Below are positions 54,137 through 63,790 of a DNA stretch of 64,000 nucleotides, one piece after another; positions within the stretch are counted from its first letter, which is position 1; each line of letters opens with the position of its first letter. Origin of the DNA: a marine gamma proteobacterium HTCC2148 (lineage in GTDB: Bacteria; Pseudomonadota; Gammaproteobacteria; Pseudomonadales; Halieaceae); assembly GCA_000156295.1 (NCBI GenBank), contig DS999229.1, forward strand, positions 24,742 to 88,741, read 5' to 3'. The notes beneath the pieces were generated by a model. It saw nothing but the letters and a program-made list of their open reading frames with translations, was not told the origin of the DNA and did no database searches. The position numbers and the translations under genes are program-made.

Positions 54137-55393
54137 ATGAAAAGTACGCGCTACCCAAGGCTACAGAATTTCCTACTGGGGCCCCCTGGACTGTTGCTGG
54201 CAATCAGCCTGGTTGTTACGGCCTGCGGCTACCCCGGCTCCACCCTGCGAATGATGATCACCGATTACCGGCAGTTTGAGCCAGAAGCCCTGCAGCTGGT
54301 TATCGAGGAACAATCTTCCATTCGTTTTGAACTGGCCGAAGTGCCACTGGAGAGAAGACCGCTAGGAGCATTATTAGCCGATGAGGCCGACCTTGCTCTG
54401 ATTGAAAACAATGTCGCCTTTGCCCGGGGAATTCGCGCAATATTACCCGTGTTTGAAAGTGTGCTCCACTTGGCCGGTCGCGATGCCTATTTTTCGGAAA
54501 ACCTTCGAAGAACGCTAAGCGGCGCCAATTTCTACATCGCCAACCGCTCTTCTGCCGGTGAAACCTTTGTGAAGCTGGTTATGCATAGAGAAGGCTATAC
54601 CCAGGATCAGTATAGAATCAGCTCGGCATTTGAGGACGGAGTCACCGACTTCATAATTTATTTTGGCCCGATTAATCCCAACAACACCAGCTGGTTGCGC
54701 GATGGCTTTTCGCTCATGTCACTGGACGATCAACTCAATCCCAGGCGTAAATTCTATGAGGAAGGCATTGGTTATAGTGCGCCTGGAATGAAACCCATCA
54801 TGATTCCGGCACTTACCTACGACTCGCCAGGCAACGAAGAAGCCCTGCTCACCGTTGCCGTAGACACTTTGCTAGTCACACGCAAAGAGGTGTCAGAATC
54901 TGCAATTTACGAATTAACCAAAACATTTTTAGAGCAGAAGCCCCGACTCACGGCAATTGCGCCACATCTTTTTTCGGGGATCAACGAGTCTTTTGATCCA
55001 CTCGACCTAAATTTTCCCTTACACCCAGGAGCGCGCAGCTATCTGGAACGTGATGACCCAAGTTTCATAGAACGCTACGCCGAAACCATCAATATGTTGG
55101 TTTATATTATGTTTCTGCTGATCTCCACTTTCCTGGCCTTTGCTCGCTGGAGAGATCAAAAGAAAAAAGACCGCGTAGACATTTTTTACAAGCGAGTGTT
55201 CGAGATAAGGGATGGCGGCAGCCATCTCGAAGCAGAGCAACGGTTAAGCGCTCTCTACGACATTGAACGAGAGGCCTTTGAATCATTGATCGAGGAAAAA
55301 CTCTCAGCCAACGAGAGTTTCAGGATATTGACTGACTTGTTTGCAGTAACAAAAGAAGAAATTCGAAATGAGCGAGATCAGGTGGCATCTTAA
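54137..55393 (+). CDS. TAXI-family solute-binding lipoprotein with C-terminal membrane helix
   Basis: A 418-residue protein from the ATG at 54137. The signal ends in a lipobox (LVVTAC, Cys30). The body is a TAXI-type periplasmic binding domain (ALLADEADLALIENNVAFARGI, FYIANRSSAGETFVKLVMHREGY). A membrane helix follows near residue 325 (MLVYIMFLLISTFLAFARW), then about 80 charged, helical, presumably cytosolic residues. TAXI proteins normally serve TRAP permeases with separate DctM/Q genes. None are here, so this may be a sensor or a receptor for another partner. Confidence 0.72.
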   Translation: MKSTRYPRLQNFLLGPPGLLLAISLVVTACGYPGSTLRMMITDYRQFEPEALQLVIEEQSSIRFELAEVPLERRPLGALLADEADLALIENNVAFARGIRAILPVFESVLHLAGRDAYFSENLRRTLSGANFYIANRSSAGETFVKLVMHREGYTQDQYRISSAFEDGVTDFIIYFGPINPNNTSWLRDGFSLMSLDDQLNPRRKFYEEGIGYSAPGMKPIMIPALTYDSPGNEEALLTVAVDTLLVTRKEVSESAIYELTKTFLEQKPRLTAIAPHLFSGINESFDPLDLNFPLHPGARSYLERDDPSFIERYAETINMLVYIMFLLISTFLAFARWRDQKKKDRVDIFYKRVFEIRDGGSHLEAEQRLSALYDIEREAFESLIEEKLSANESFRILTDLFAVTKEEIRNERDQVAS

Positions 55394-55433
55394 GAAACTG
55401 TAAAAAGGAGGCCAGGCAATGCCCCCTGATTGA

Positions 55434-56228
55434 CTAGAGATGGAAATTCAAACCCAGCACTGGACCCTGCTGGTCGCCATCAAAGGCATATCCGTCAAGG
55501 CCGTTTTTCCCGTTATCAAAATCTGTTTGCAGATAGCGGTATCCAAAGAAAAAAGAACCCCAGCCTTGGAATTGATAGTTGAGCAGCCCAATTGCGTGCA
55601 CTGAAGAATTATCACTATCTCCATAGCCGTAATCGCCACGGAAACGCCAACTCCAGCGGTCAGTCACGGCCAACACATAACGCAAACCAGCTACGCCCTG
55701 CCACCAGTCATCCCCAGCGGAACTCCGCAAAGGCCGTGGGGTAATATTTGAGCCGATTTCGCTCGTAATTTTTACGTCCATATCCTGATCGGCATAGCGA
55801 ACCGCGCCAAGCAGCTCCCAGGTTGAAGAGCCTGAGTTAGCAAAGGTCCATAGCGCGCCAGCTTCCCACATGGTATCTCTAAATTTCACTTCTCCCAGAA
55901 GCTCGACAGGCCCTGCCGTTAGTGTCGTAGTTGGATTCAGCTTGGCATAGTTGTACTCACCGTAAAGCGTCAGGTCGCCTTTTTTCGCCTCTAAATGTAT
56001 GGCAAAGGCACCGTCAAGATTGTCCAGAATGTCGTCTTTAAAATCGAGATCAAGCGGCGCAGCCGATCCGCCAATCGCAGCAAATCCCTCGATATTCTTG
56101 GCCCACAGGTACATTGGAGCCACTGAAAAATCCCATTCTTCCTCTTCAGCGAACGCTGTTGATACACAGCTCGCTGACACCATCAGCGACGCCAGGCCAA
56201 TAGCGCGAATTTTTAGATAATTACTCAC
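55434..56228 (-). CDS. Outer-membrane beta-barrel protein
   Basis: A 264-residue protein starting at the GTG at 56228, which has AAGGAG six bases upstream; the longer frame to 56279 lacks one. A signal peptide (LASLMVSASCVSTAFA) leads to a mature barrel with EEEEWDFSVAPMYLWAKNIEGF and GSFFFGYRYLQTDFDNG, ending in LGLNFHL with terminal Leu. It is similar to a known family of about 260-residue barrel proteins of unknown ligand. It is convergent with the TAXI gene. Confidence 0.78.
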   Translation of the reverse strand: MSNYLKIRAIGLASLMVSASCVSTAFAEEEEWDFSVAPMYLWAKNIEGFAAIGGSAAPLDLDFKDDILDNLDGAFAIHLEAKKGDLTLYGEYNYAKLNPTTTLTAGPVELLGEVKFRDTMWEAGALWTFANSGSSTWELLGAVRYADQDMDVKITSEIGSNITPRPLRSSAGDDWWQGVAGLRYVLAVTDRWSWRFRGDYGYGDSDNSSVHAIGLLNYQFQGWGSFFFGYRYLQTDFDNGKNGLDGYAFDGDQQGPVLGLNFHL

Positions 56229-56421
56229 AAACTGCTCCTTAAAAAAATAAATGCCAACACCTCGCCAATAGAGAAACATTGATATTCACCTTTAGCTAAT
56301 GCGGCTGAGACGAGGACAGTAGCGTAAACATTGAAAGACAGCAACACGTCAAAAAATAGGTTTTTATCGCTATATTAGGCCCTTCTGCGGGACTCATTGC
56401 GGTCATGCAGAGTATACTTTC

Positions 56422-59400
56422 ATGACAATGACGCCTTTTAAGCTACTCGCCAAGTACCTATTGCTTACCTCCGGTTTGCTGTTGCTAATCATCATACTGG
56501 CAATTGCTGGCACAGTTGGCTGGCTAAAATACGATAACGACAATGCCAAATGGGCGCTGGAAGAAGTCGTCTCCCGGTTGCTACAGCGAGAACTGGAAAT
56601 CGAAAAAATTCATGAACTTCAGGTAGGTCAAAACGTTTTCCTGCTGGCCAGTAATGTAAGGCTTGCTAATCCGGCCTGGGCTCCTAAAGCACCGTTCGCG
56701 CACAGCGACAGGCTATTACTTGAAATCAATGTCCCCTCGCTGTGGCGAAAAGGCCCCATCGTCATCCACCGGGTTGAGTTGACTAACGCTGAACTCAATC
56801 TGCTATCACACAGTGACCACGCACCCACATGGAGCTTTTGGCCAGAAGAGGATAGTCTGGCTGACGATCCAGTTGAAGACAGTTCATTCCCCATCGTAAT
56901 CAATGATGGCAGGTTAAGCACTGCAGTGGTGCGTTTCCAGGACGACGATCAGGACATTAACATCGAAGTTGAATCGCTGCTCATCGACCAGGAAGTAGAA
57001 GGTGGTCTCATTGGGCTTCAATTGGCAGCGACAGCCAATGGTTACCCGGTGAGCGCTCTCGGTCGTGTGGGACCGCCAAAGGCATTGGTCACTGGGCGCA
57101 ACATTGAGATGAACCTTGCCGCGAAGGTCGAAAAACTGGAGTTAACTGCCAGTGGCAAAGCCCTGGACCTGGCAAATGCAAAAGGCCTGGCAATGGAGAT
57201 CAGTGCCAGAGCACCCCGCAGCCGAGTACTGCTGGATATGCTTGGAATGCCTGAAGTCCGGGATGGTCCTTTTCAATTGCAGGCAAGCCTCAAGCCCAAG
57301 GACGGAAATTTCAGCGTTAGTGCTATTGGCAAGCTCGGCGAATTTGATCTGAGTATCGAGGGTACCTCCAGAGATCCGTTGGCGCTGGACGGCATAGATG
57401 CAGAACTATCAGTAGATGGCCCTTCACTCGCAGAGGCCGGTGCGATGTTCGATGTCCAGGGCCTGGCCGCTGTGCCCTACTCCATAAAAAGTCACGTGCG
57501 CCGGAATGGGATGCTGTTTCAAATAGTCAGCGGCAGCGCTTTAGTCAGCGACAATCAGCTGCAGCTGTCAGGCCAATTACCCAAGTTTCCTGACACCGAT
57601 GACTGGCAGTTCTACCTGGATGGCAAGAACCTCAATCTCGCTCTTCTCGCGCCTACGTTGGGCGTTCAGGGTATACCGGATAGCCGATATACACTGAACG
57701 GCCAACTCATGAGTTCTCGGGAAGGGACTGAACTGCTCAACGTCAACTTGATTGGAGAAAAGAGCCGCTTGAAGATAGATGGCACTTTAGGGGAAGCGCC
57801 GCGCTATCATGGGACACGAATTAACACTGAACTGAAAGGAGATCGCATCGCCGACCTGGCCCCATGGATAGGGCTTGAGGTAGTGCCGAGCGAAGCGTTC
57901 GAGATGAGCGCAGATTTTGAGTACAACCCGGAAGGTTGGAAGCTGTTGAACGGAGAATTTAGTTCCGCCAGCCTGACTCTTGGCCTCAAGGGGAAAATAA
58001 ATCGACTCGTCAGTGCAAGCCATCTCGATGCGCAGTTAGATATTTTCAGTCAAGACCCCGGCACAACTTTGTCTGCCTATGGTGTAAATACTGAGCTCAT
58101 GCCGCCACTGCCTTTGCGGTTTTCCGCAAGAATCAGCGGCAGCCCTGAATCGATAAATCTTGGTTCAGGGAAATTTACCCTTGGAGATCACAGTGGCACT
58201 TTACTCGGGACATTGGGTAATCTGCAGAAATTTGACCAGATGCAGCTTACCGTTAGCGTGGCGGGTCCAGCGTTACAGGAACTGATTCCAAACGACTTGT
58301 CTTTCCTACAATCGCGACTTACGTACCAGCTGGATAGCAAACTGCTGATTAAGTCTTCAGGTCTGGAAGCCAGCAAGCTTCAGCTTGACTTGCCGAAGCA
58401 GCTACTAAAAATCGAAGGAATGGCCGTCGTTGACTGGGCGTCCAAAACCAGATTGCAAGCAGAGTTTTCAGCAGTAGGCCAAAGTATTCATCAAATAAGC
58501 GCAGCGCTCGGCAGGGAGCCGCAGACTAGCGATATGTCTGTACGGCTGAGTTCTGTTCTTCAGGCAGCCGATAGCGATATCTTGCTGAAGTCTATTGATT
58601 TAGCCATAGGCGCAAGCGACCTCACCGGCGAATTGAAATTAACACCCGGGGCTGTCACTGCGGTAAATGCCAAACTACATTCTAAAAATATTGATCTGCG
58701 CTTTATTTCACCAGACTTTGGGGAGATAGAAGAGGAGAGGCAGAAAAAGGCGAAGGCAGGGGAATCTTTTGACATCGACGATTTTACCGATCAACTTACA
58801 AAATCTGAGCTGCGCGAACGGTTGATTCCCGACACACAGATAAAAGCAGACATACTTCATCAATTCAAAGGTAGCGTCGACTACGCAGTGGATAAAATCT
58901 ACCTGAACGACGAAGGCAACAATGCTGTTGAATTGAAGCTCAGACTTAATAATGGAAAGCTTTCGAGTCAGTCCCTTGTCTGGGACGGCGACGAGTCCTC
59001 CGGTAGTGCCCAATTTGAGATTGAGGCGTTGGACGATGCCTTAACAGTGAGCGTTAATACTCAGGGCGAGAGATTGCCATTTTTATGGTTATTAATAGGC
59101 GATCCCAGTGGTGAGCAAGAATCTATTTTTCGGGCCCAATTCAATACTAGCGGGAAAGACCTCCGGGAATTAGCGATCAACTTCAACGGTGCTTTGATGT
59201 TTCGTGATGAGGGAGGCCGGCTGGACAATAATGATCTTGACTTACTGATGGGCGACCTGCTCGGAGAAATATTTGATCGACTAAACCCAACCACTAAAGT
59301 GAGGCCCTACAGCAACGTTGATTGCAATGCCGGTGCTATCAGCGCTCGTGATGGCGTCCTTGAGATAATACCAGGGTTTATTCTGCGCTCCGAGAAACTG

Positions 59401-59748
59401 GACTATGTAGCCGCGGGTGGCATTAACCTTAGAGATGAATCGATTAATCTCGCCTTTAGTACACGTTCTCGCAAGGGCTTGGGGATTAGCGCGGGACGCG
59501 CGCTGACCAATTACATTAAGCTGGGTGGCACACTGGCTAATCCTCGCTTAGTGCTGGATGCGAAAAGCGCAGCAGTATCCAGTGGTGCAGCCTTTGCGAC
59601 GGCAGGTTGGTCGATCCTGGCTGAAAGTATGTGGGATCGCTGGGTGCTCACGTCGGGCGACCAGTGCAGACGCCTGATAAAAAATGCCCGCAACGACAAG
59701 ACTCGACCCTACGAAGCCCTCTGGCGTCCTGCCGATCGCACCAACTAA
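56422..59748 (+). CDS. Large AsmA-family protein
   Basis: A 1108-residue envelope protein with one N-terminal membrane helix (LLLTSGLLLLIIILAIAGTVGWL) and a very long beta-rich periplasmic part. It ends in the AsmA C-terminal region (INFNGALMFRDEGGRLDNNDLDLLMGDLL and GLGISAGRALTNYIKLGGTLANPRLVLDAK shown in parts). It resembles the YhdP/YicH-like bridge proteins that help phospholipid flow to the outer membrane. A coiled, charged insert is near 770-790 (EEERQKKAKAGE). It stands alone, 193 bp after the divergent barrel gene. Confidence 0.82.
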   Translation: MTMTPFKLLAKYLLLTSGLLLLIIILAIAGTVGWLKYDNDNAKWALEEVVSRLLQRELEIEKIHELQVGQNVFLLASNVRLANPAWAPKAPFAHSDRLLLEINVPSLWRKGPIVIHRVELTNAELNLLSHSDHAPTWSFWPEEDSLADDPVEDSSFPIVINDGRLSTAVVRFQDDDQDINIEVESLLIDQEVEGGLIGLQLAATANGYPVSALGRVGPPKALVTGRNIEMNLAAKVEKLELTASGKALDLANAKGLAMEISARAPRSRVLLDMLGMPEVRDGPFQLQASLKPKDGNFSVSAIGKLGEFDLSIEGTSRDPLALDGIDAELSVDGPSLAEAGAMFDVQGLAAVPYSIKSHVRRNGMLFQIVSGSALVSDNQLQLSGQLPKFPDTDDWQFYLDGKNLNLALLAPTLGVQGIPDSRYTLNGQLMSSREGTELLNVNLIGEKSRLKIDGTLGEAPRYHGTRINTELKGDRIADLAPWIGLEVVPSEAFEMSADFEYNPEGWKLLNGEFSSASLTLGLKGKINRLVSASHLDAQLDIFSQDPGTTLSAYGVNTELMPPLPLRFSARISGSPESINLGSGKFTLGDHSGTLLGTLGNLQKFDQMQLTVSVAGPALQELIPNDLSFLQSRLTYQLDSKLLIKSSGLEASKLQLDLPKQLLKIEGMAVVDWASKTRLQAEFSAVGQSIHQISAALGREPQTSDMSVRLSSVLQAADSDILLKSIDLAIGASDLTGELKLTPGAVTAVNAKLHSKNIDLRFISPDFGEIEEERQKKAKAGESFDIDDFTDQLTKSELRERLIPDTQIKADILHQFKGSVDYAVDKIYLNDEGNNAVELKLRLNNGKLSSQSLVWDGDESSGSAQFEIEALDDALTVSVNTQGERLPFLWLLIGDPSGEQESIFRAQFNTSGKDLRELAINFNGALMFRDEGGRLDNNDLDLLMGDLLGEIFDRLNPTTKVRPYSNVDCNAGAISARDGVLEIIPGFILRSEKLDYVAAGGINLRDESINLAFSTRSRKGLGISAGRALTNYIKLGGTLANPRLVLDAKSAAVSSGAAFATAGWSILAESMWDRWVLTSGDQCRRLIKNARNDKTRPYEALWRPADRTN

Positions 59749-59843
59749 CATCTATCCGACAAACAACGAGGTCACGCTGGGCATGCTCCTTGCTGACTGC
59801 GCCACCAATCGATTTATAGTGGGGGTAGCGACGAAGATTTGTA

Positions 59844-60836
59844 TTACGGCGCTGTGAGATACCCCAACCATGCGTTAATGCGGATAGCGACCTTGCTGAT
59901 CACGTGAACCGGTTTACCTTTGGCAGTATAAATCGCTATGGAACCCCCCGCCCCTTGGGGCAAGTTCCTGGCGAATTCCTCATCGTCCAATTGCGACACC
60001 ACAGCCCAGCGATCTGTTACTCGCGCTCCGCTCAGAGACGGCAGCTGATTACTCGCGGTGAGCTGCGATTGGGCGCCAGCCGAAACTATTCTCAAAATTT
60101 TTCCCGAGAAAGTTTGGCCGGGAACACTAGTGAAGACTAAATCTACAGCATCCCCTACCGCCACATGGCGTGCGGCACTCTGGCTTAAGCTGGAAAGAAT
60201 GAGATTGCTCTCACTGGAAACAAAGGCCATGGGAGATGCAAGCGGAACGGTGGTTACTACCGCTCCTGGACGCAGCTGTAAATTGACAACATAGCCCTCA
60301 TAGGGCGCGACAACAGTGCTTTTTTTCAACTGCCACCTGGCGTCGTCCAATTGCGCTTCAGATGAGTCAATTGCCGCCTGCGCGGCATCGCGATTGGCTG
60401 TCCAGGTATCCATATCAATTTGCGCTGCAGACTGCATTTTAAGCAATTTCGACGCCCGCTCCATATTAACCTCTGCCAGGCGTAATTCCGCCTCATATCG
60501 CCTCACCTGCCCTTCAATCTGCCTAATGCTGATCTCAAAAGGTTCGGGGTCGATTTGAAACAGAGTTTCGCCGGCAGCCACCATTTGTAGTGGCTCAATA
60601 GGGACTGAAACAACCTCACCGCGCACTTTCGGCACGATCGGCAGGATATAGCGGAACATCCGAGCATCCCCACTCATTGGCGAGAAGGTATACCACATGA
60701 AAATAATAGCGCCGATCATCGCCACACCAACTCCCGCAAAGGAGCAAATGTTACCGACGGTTTTCTTGAGCAGCCCGAATTTGTTGAAAATCAGGAAATA
60801 AAGCAGACCATAGCAAATTGAGATAAAGGCAATCAT
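59844..60836 (-). CDS. yiaV: HlyD-family membrane fusion protein, YiaV-like
   Basis: A 330-residue protein. It has two membrane helices ([15 protein letters not shown] and [18 protein letters not shown]), then a lipoyl-like half ([21 protein letters not shown]), a coiled coil ([28 protein letters not shown] in part), the second lipoyl half ([19 protein letters not shown]) and a beta-barrel. This is the layout of E. coli YiaV/YibH. Its start overlaps the yiaW-like gene by 4 bp, as in E. coli. No pump permease is next to it, as in E. coli, so its partner is unknown. Confidence 0.85.
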   Translation of the reverse strand: MIAFISICYGLLYFLIFNKFGLLKKTVGNICSFAGVGVAMIGAIIFMWYTFSPMSGDARMFRYILPIVPKVRGEVVSVPIEPLQMVAAGETLFQIDPEPFEISIRQIEGQVRRYEAELRLAEVNMERASKLLKMQSAAQIDMDTWTANRDAAQAAIDSSEAQLDDARWQLKKSTVVAPYEGYVVNLQLRPGAVVTTVPLASPMAFVSSESNLILSSLSQSAARHVAVGDAVDLVFTSVPGQTFSGKILRIVSAGAQSQLTASNQLPSLSGARVTDRWAVVSQLDDEEFARNLPQGAGGSIAIYTAKGKPVHVISKVAIRINAWLGYLTAP

Positions 60837-61117
60837 GCTCCCTCCTCCCTTTGTTGCAGTCGGGCTTCCAGGTCAGCAACCCTATTTTCTAGGGCCGCGC
60901 TGGAAAACACGGGCTTGGTCTTGGCCCATACAAGGGCAACAAGCCATCCCAGCCCAAGAGTAAGCAAACCTATCCAGGCGAGCATGCTGATCGCGTCGGC
61001 CTGGGGATGCTCCGCAGCGCGCGCGATATTCCCCGGAACATTGCCAATAACCACAATCAACCATACCCCCACTAAAGCGAGTACCCCCAATACAACGAGC
61101 GCGAAGATTTCCAACAT
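60833..61117 (-). CDS. yiaW: DUF3302 small membrane protein, YiaW-like
   Basis: A 94-residue protein with two membrane helices ([20 protein letters not shown] and [20 protein letters not shown]) and a charged helical C-terminus ([16 protein letters not shown]). The [19 protein letters not shown] loop is typical of DUF3302. It is 4-bp overlapped with and upstream of yiaV on the same strand, the known E. coli pairing. Function is unknown; it likely forms a complex with YiaV. Confidence 0.85.
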   Translation of the reverse strand: MLEIFALVVLGVLALVGVWLIVVIGNVPGNIARAAEHPQADAISMLAWIGLLTLGLGWLVALVWAKTKPVFSSAALENRVADLEARLQQREEGA

Positions 61118-61331
61118 GCTGTCAATTCTCTATTATGTTTTTGACACAATTGCGACTCGCTAAATATAACGTTAGCAACAATCATAGGCAAACTATCATA
61201 GTGTCGGCGTGTCCCATGCTAGACTGCTCGAAACACTGTGTCACAGTTTTCTGGGAGGCGTTTCCATTACCCACCAGAGATCCGATCACCACCCCGAACT
61301 ATTAGCCACTCACAAGACAGACAGGAATCCC

Positions 61332-62633
61332 GTGCAAGAAACCAAGCCATCATTTCTACAGAGACTCCTGAGAAAAGCCTGCGACATGGAACCGACTGAG
61401 GTACGCGCCACTCTGGCGTCCTTTACCCTGGTCTTGGTCCTGATGGGTTCCTACTATATTTTGCGCCCGGTACGGGACGCCATGGCCAGTGATTGGACCG
61501 ACGCTGAAGTGAGCTGGCTATGGACTTTCACTTTTTTCTTCAGCGCTATCGCGGTGTCGCTCTACGGAGCGGCGGTGGCCCGCTTCAATGTGCGTAAATT
61601 AGTACCAGGTATTTACGGCTTTTTCGCACTCAGCTTTGTGGGCTTTTACTTAAGCACGCAGATACTGCAGGACCGAACCTTGGTCGACAAGAGCTTTTAC
61701 GTCTGGGTGAGCGTCTTCAGCCTGTTTCATATCTCCGTGTTCTGGACTTTTATGGCGGACACTTTCAGCCAGCCACAGTCCACTCGTTTATTTGGCTTCA
61801 TAGGAGCTGGAGCCAGTGTCGGCGCAATCGCCGGGCCTGCGATGGCAACACTGCTGGCGGGTCAGGGTAATACCGATCCATTGCTGCTGATTGCCAGCAT
61901 CACTATCGTGGCCACGCTGCCGCTGATTGTCTGGGTGCAGCGATTAAAGTTAAGTGAACTCAACAATCAGAGCGTCTCGGCAGGACAGGAAGATTTTGAC
62001 TATATAGGCGGCAACCCTCTTTCCGGTTTCGCCGAGTTCCTGAAGAGTCCTTATCTGCTTGGCATAGGCCTGTTTATTTTTCTGTATACATCCATCGGCT
62101 CTTTCGTTTATTTCGAGCTCAAGAACCTGATGGCTGACTACAGTCGTGCTGAACGAACCCAGATCTGGGCCAGTATGGACCTGGTGGTCAATGTTCTGAC
62201 GCTGGGTATAGCCATGTTTGCCACTGGCAAAATGGCAAGCCGATTGGGCCTTTCCTTTACGCTGGCCAGCGTGCCCATGATGATTGCGCTAGGGATGATT
62301 ATGCTGATGGCCGCACCAGCAGTGGCTACTGTTGTCGCTTTGCAAGTGGCCCGACGGGCGGGCAACTATGCAATATCAAGACCAGCGAGGGAGATGCTGT
62401 TTACTGCGGTCGATAGAGAAACCCGGTTTAAAGCCAAACCGGTCATCGATATCGTGGTTTATCGTGGGGGAGATATGCTCAATGCATGGGGCTTCACCGC
62501 CCTGACCCAGGGTCTGGGCCTGGGGATTGCGGCTACGGCGGGGGTGGGCGCAGTCATTGCACTGCTTTGGGCTGCAACAGGGATCGCGCTGGGCAGATCA
62601 TTCGCGACCAGATATGTTACTGCCGACAATTAA
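61332..62633 (+). CDS. MFS transporter of the ATP/ADP-antiporter-like (NTT/TlcA-like) type
   Basis: A 433-residue, 12-helix membrane protein. The start is a GTG at 61332 with AGGA upstream; the frame to 61209 adds residues unlike the family. It contains DMEPTEVRATLASFTLVLVLM, GSYYILRPVRDAMAS and FWTFMADTFSQPQSTRLFGFIGAGASVGAIAGP (in parts), which match the MFS/NTT-like family seen in many free-living bacteria. The RPVRDAM and FGFIGAGAS motifs are family-specific. Substrate is unknown; the true nucleotide carriers of this group are in intracellular parasites, so nucleotide exchange here is not implied. Confidence 0.8.
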   Translation: MQETKPSFLQRLLRKACDMEPTEVRATLASFTLVLVLMGSYYILRPVRDAMASDWTDAEVSWLWTFTFFFSAIAVSLYGAAVARFNVRKLVPGIYGFFALSFVGFYLSTQILQDRTLVDKSFYVWVSVFSLFHISVFWTFMADTFSQPQSTRLFGFIGAGASVGAIAGPAMATLLAGQGNTDPLLLIASITIVATLPLIVWVQRLKLSELNNQSVSAGQEDFDYIGGNPLSGFAEFLKSPYLLGIGLFIFLYTSIGSFVYFELKNLMADYSRAERTQIWASMDLVVNVLTLGIAMFATGKMASRLGLSFTLASVPMMIALGMIMLMAAPAVATVVALQVARRAGNYAISRPAREMLFTAVDRETRFKAKPVIDIVVYRGGDMLNAWGFTALTQGLGLGIAATAGVGAVIALLWAATGIALGRSFATRYVTADN

Positions 62634-62649
62634 CCGCGTGCTTTGCTGA

Positions 62650-63489
62650 CTAGTCCTCGGCAACCCATTCTATTGCATTGAGCACCAGGTTCCTTGCGTT
62701 ATCGTTCTGCCAGTTGTGATGGAAATGACCTCCTGTGTAGCCGAAGCCTCGCCCGCCCTTGGGGCGCTGGTAAGCCCAGGCTGTAACCTGCGCCGCGCCA
62801 TCGGCGACCATTTTCCGGACCGCATCATTACCACTGTGAGGGCCATTACGGCGCTCCATGGTCGACTCTGGCGCGACGGCGCTCAACAGGCCTGAAATAC
62901 CCTGCGGCTGAAATCTCATATTGAAGTACCACTCATCCAGCATGCTAAACGGCTCAATGCCGCGAGTAACCGGGTGCGACGGCAATGCTGTGTAGGCTGC
63001 GGTCCAGTGGGGGTTTACCGACCAATGAGTTTCAAAATATCCGCCTGTGGCATCCAGCATGGCAGACGCGGCGGCGCTGGCTTTAGGCACCTCTACACAA
63101 TAATGCAGGGCCACCACGCCTACGCCCTCCTTAACCAAACGATTAAACGTAGCCAGGTGATCGTTAATCAAGTGCCGCTTACCGCCGTCGCAATACATCA
63201 CTACTGCATCGGCGCCTTCAAATACTGACTCATCGTCCGGCCAGCCACCGTAAACGTTGACTGTTGCATAATCTGGCCTGCGCTTACGCAGTGCGCTGGA
63301 AAGTAACTCTGAACCCGCCTTGTGCTCGTGGGCACCCGAGCCGTGACTATCCCTTCCCGCGAGGAATACCACTTTGGCCACTGCAGGCCCAGAAGCAGCA
63401 TGCAGCTCCACACTGGCCGTTTGATCGCCACAGGCACTGATTGAAACCACTGCGACCATCAGCGAGGCACGAGCTATGACACCGTTCAT
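62650..63489 (-). CDS. ThuA-like lipoprotein
   Basis: A 279-residue protein from the ATG at 63489 (NGVIARASLMVAVVSISAC, lipobox ISAC). Two further in-frame ATGs upstream (63504, 63519) are possible. The mature part is a ThuA fold, a class I glutamine-amidotransferase-like domain (VVFLAGRDSHGSGAHEH, GADAVVMYCDGGKRHLIND, GVGVVALHYCVEVPKASAAA, GRGFGYTGGHFHHNW). ThuA-type domains occur in trehalose utilisation and in many planctomycete-like sugar gene sets; the catalytic role is unproven. The 301-bp space 63490-63790 to the next gene holds a small palindrome (GAGCGA-TAG-TCGCTC, 63593-63607) and is otherwise empty. Confidence 0.8.
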   Translation of the reverse strand: MNGVIARASLMVAVVSISACGDQTASVELHAASGPAVAKVVFLAGRDSHGSGAHEHKAGSELLSSALRKRRPDYATVNVYGGWPDDESVFEGADAVVMYCDGGKRHLINDHLATFNRLVKEGVGVVALHYCVEVPKASAAASAMLDATGGYFETHWSVNPHWTAAYTALPSHPVTRGIEPFSMLDEWYFNMRFQPQGISGLLSAVAPESTMERRNGPHSGNDAVRKMVADGAAQVTAWAYQRPKGGRGFGYTGGHFHHNWQNDNARNLVLNAIEWVAED

Positions 63490-63592
63490 GGGGCTACTCT
63501 CCATCGATCTAAACTGCACTGCAGTGTATGCCTTTTTTTAGTCCGATTTAAGCGAGTCAAGAGATGCCGTTGCGAATCAACTATCAGGCGCG

Positions 63593-63607
63593 GAGCGATA
63601 GTCGCTC
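63593..63607. repeat. Short palindrome upstream of the Rieske gene
   Basis: GAGCGATAGTCGCTC has perfect 6-bp arms and a 3-bp centre. It is in the divergent interval between the ThuA-like gene and the Rieske gene, so it could bind a regulator of one of them. No regulator gene is visible in the window. Confidence 0.35.
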
Positions 63608-63790
63608 GAACAATACGCCGCAGTGCGCTAAAAAATGGTGTTAACTTCCTGATTGATAGCCAATAAGTTCCGCTGCAGTTGAATTATTGAGCCATGGGCA
63701 CCTGATAAGTGTTGTATAGGCCTGAAAACATGCTCACCGAGGCTGCCATCGCTATACTTCCTAAACTCCCGAATATGAAGAGGTGTGATC

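Noticed and set aside
61332-62633. A true nucleotide (ATP/ADP) exchanger like that of rickettsiae
   Set aside because: The fold family is similar, but this branch is common in free-living bacteria and the context is not that of an intracellular parasite.
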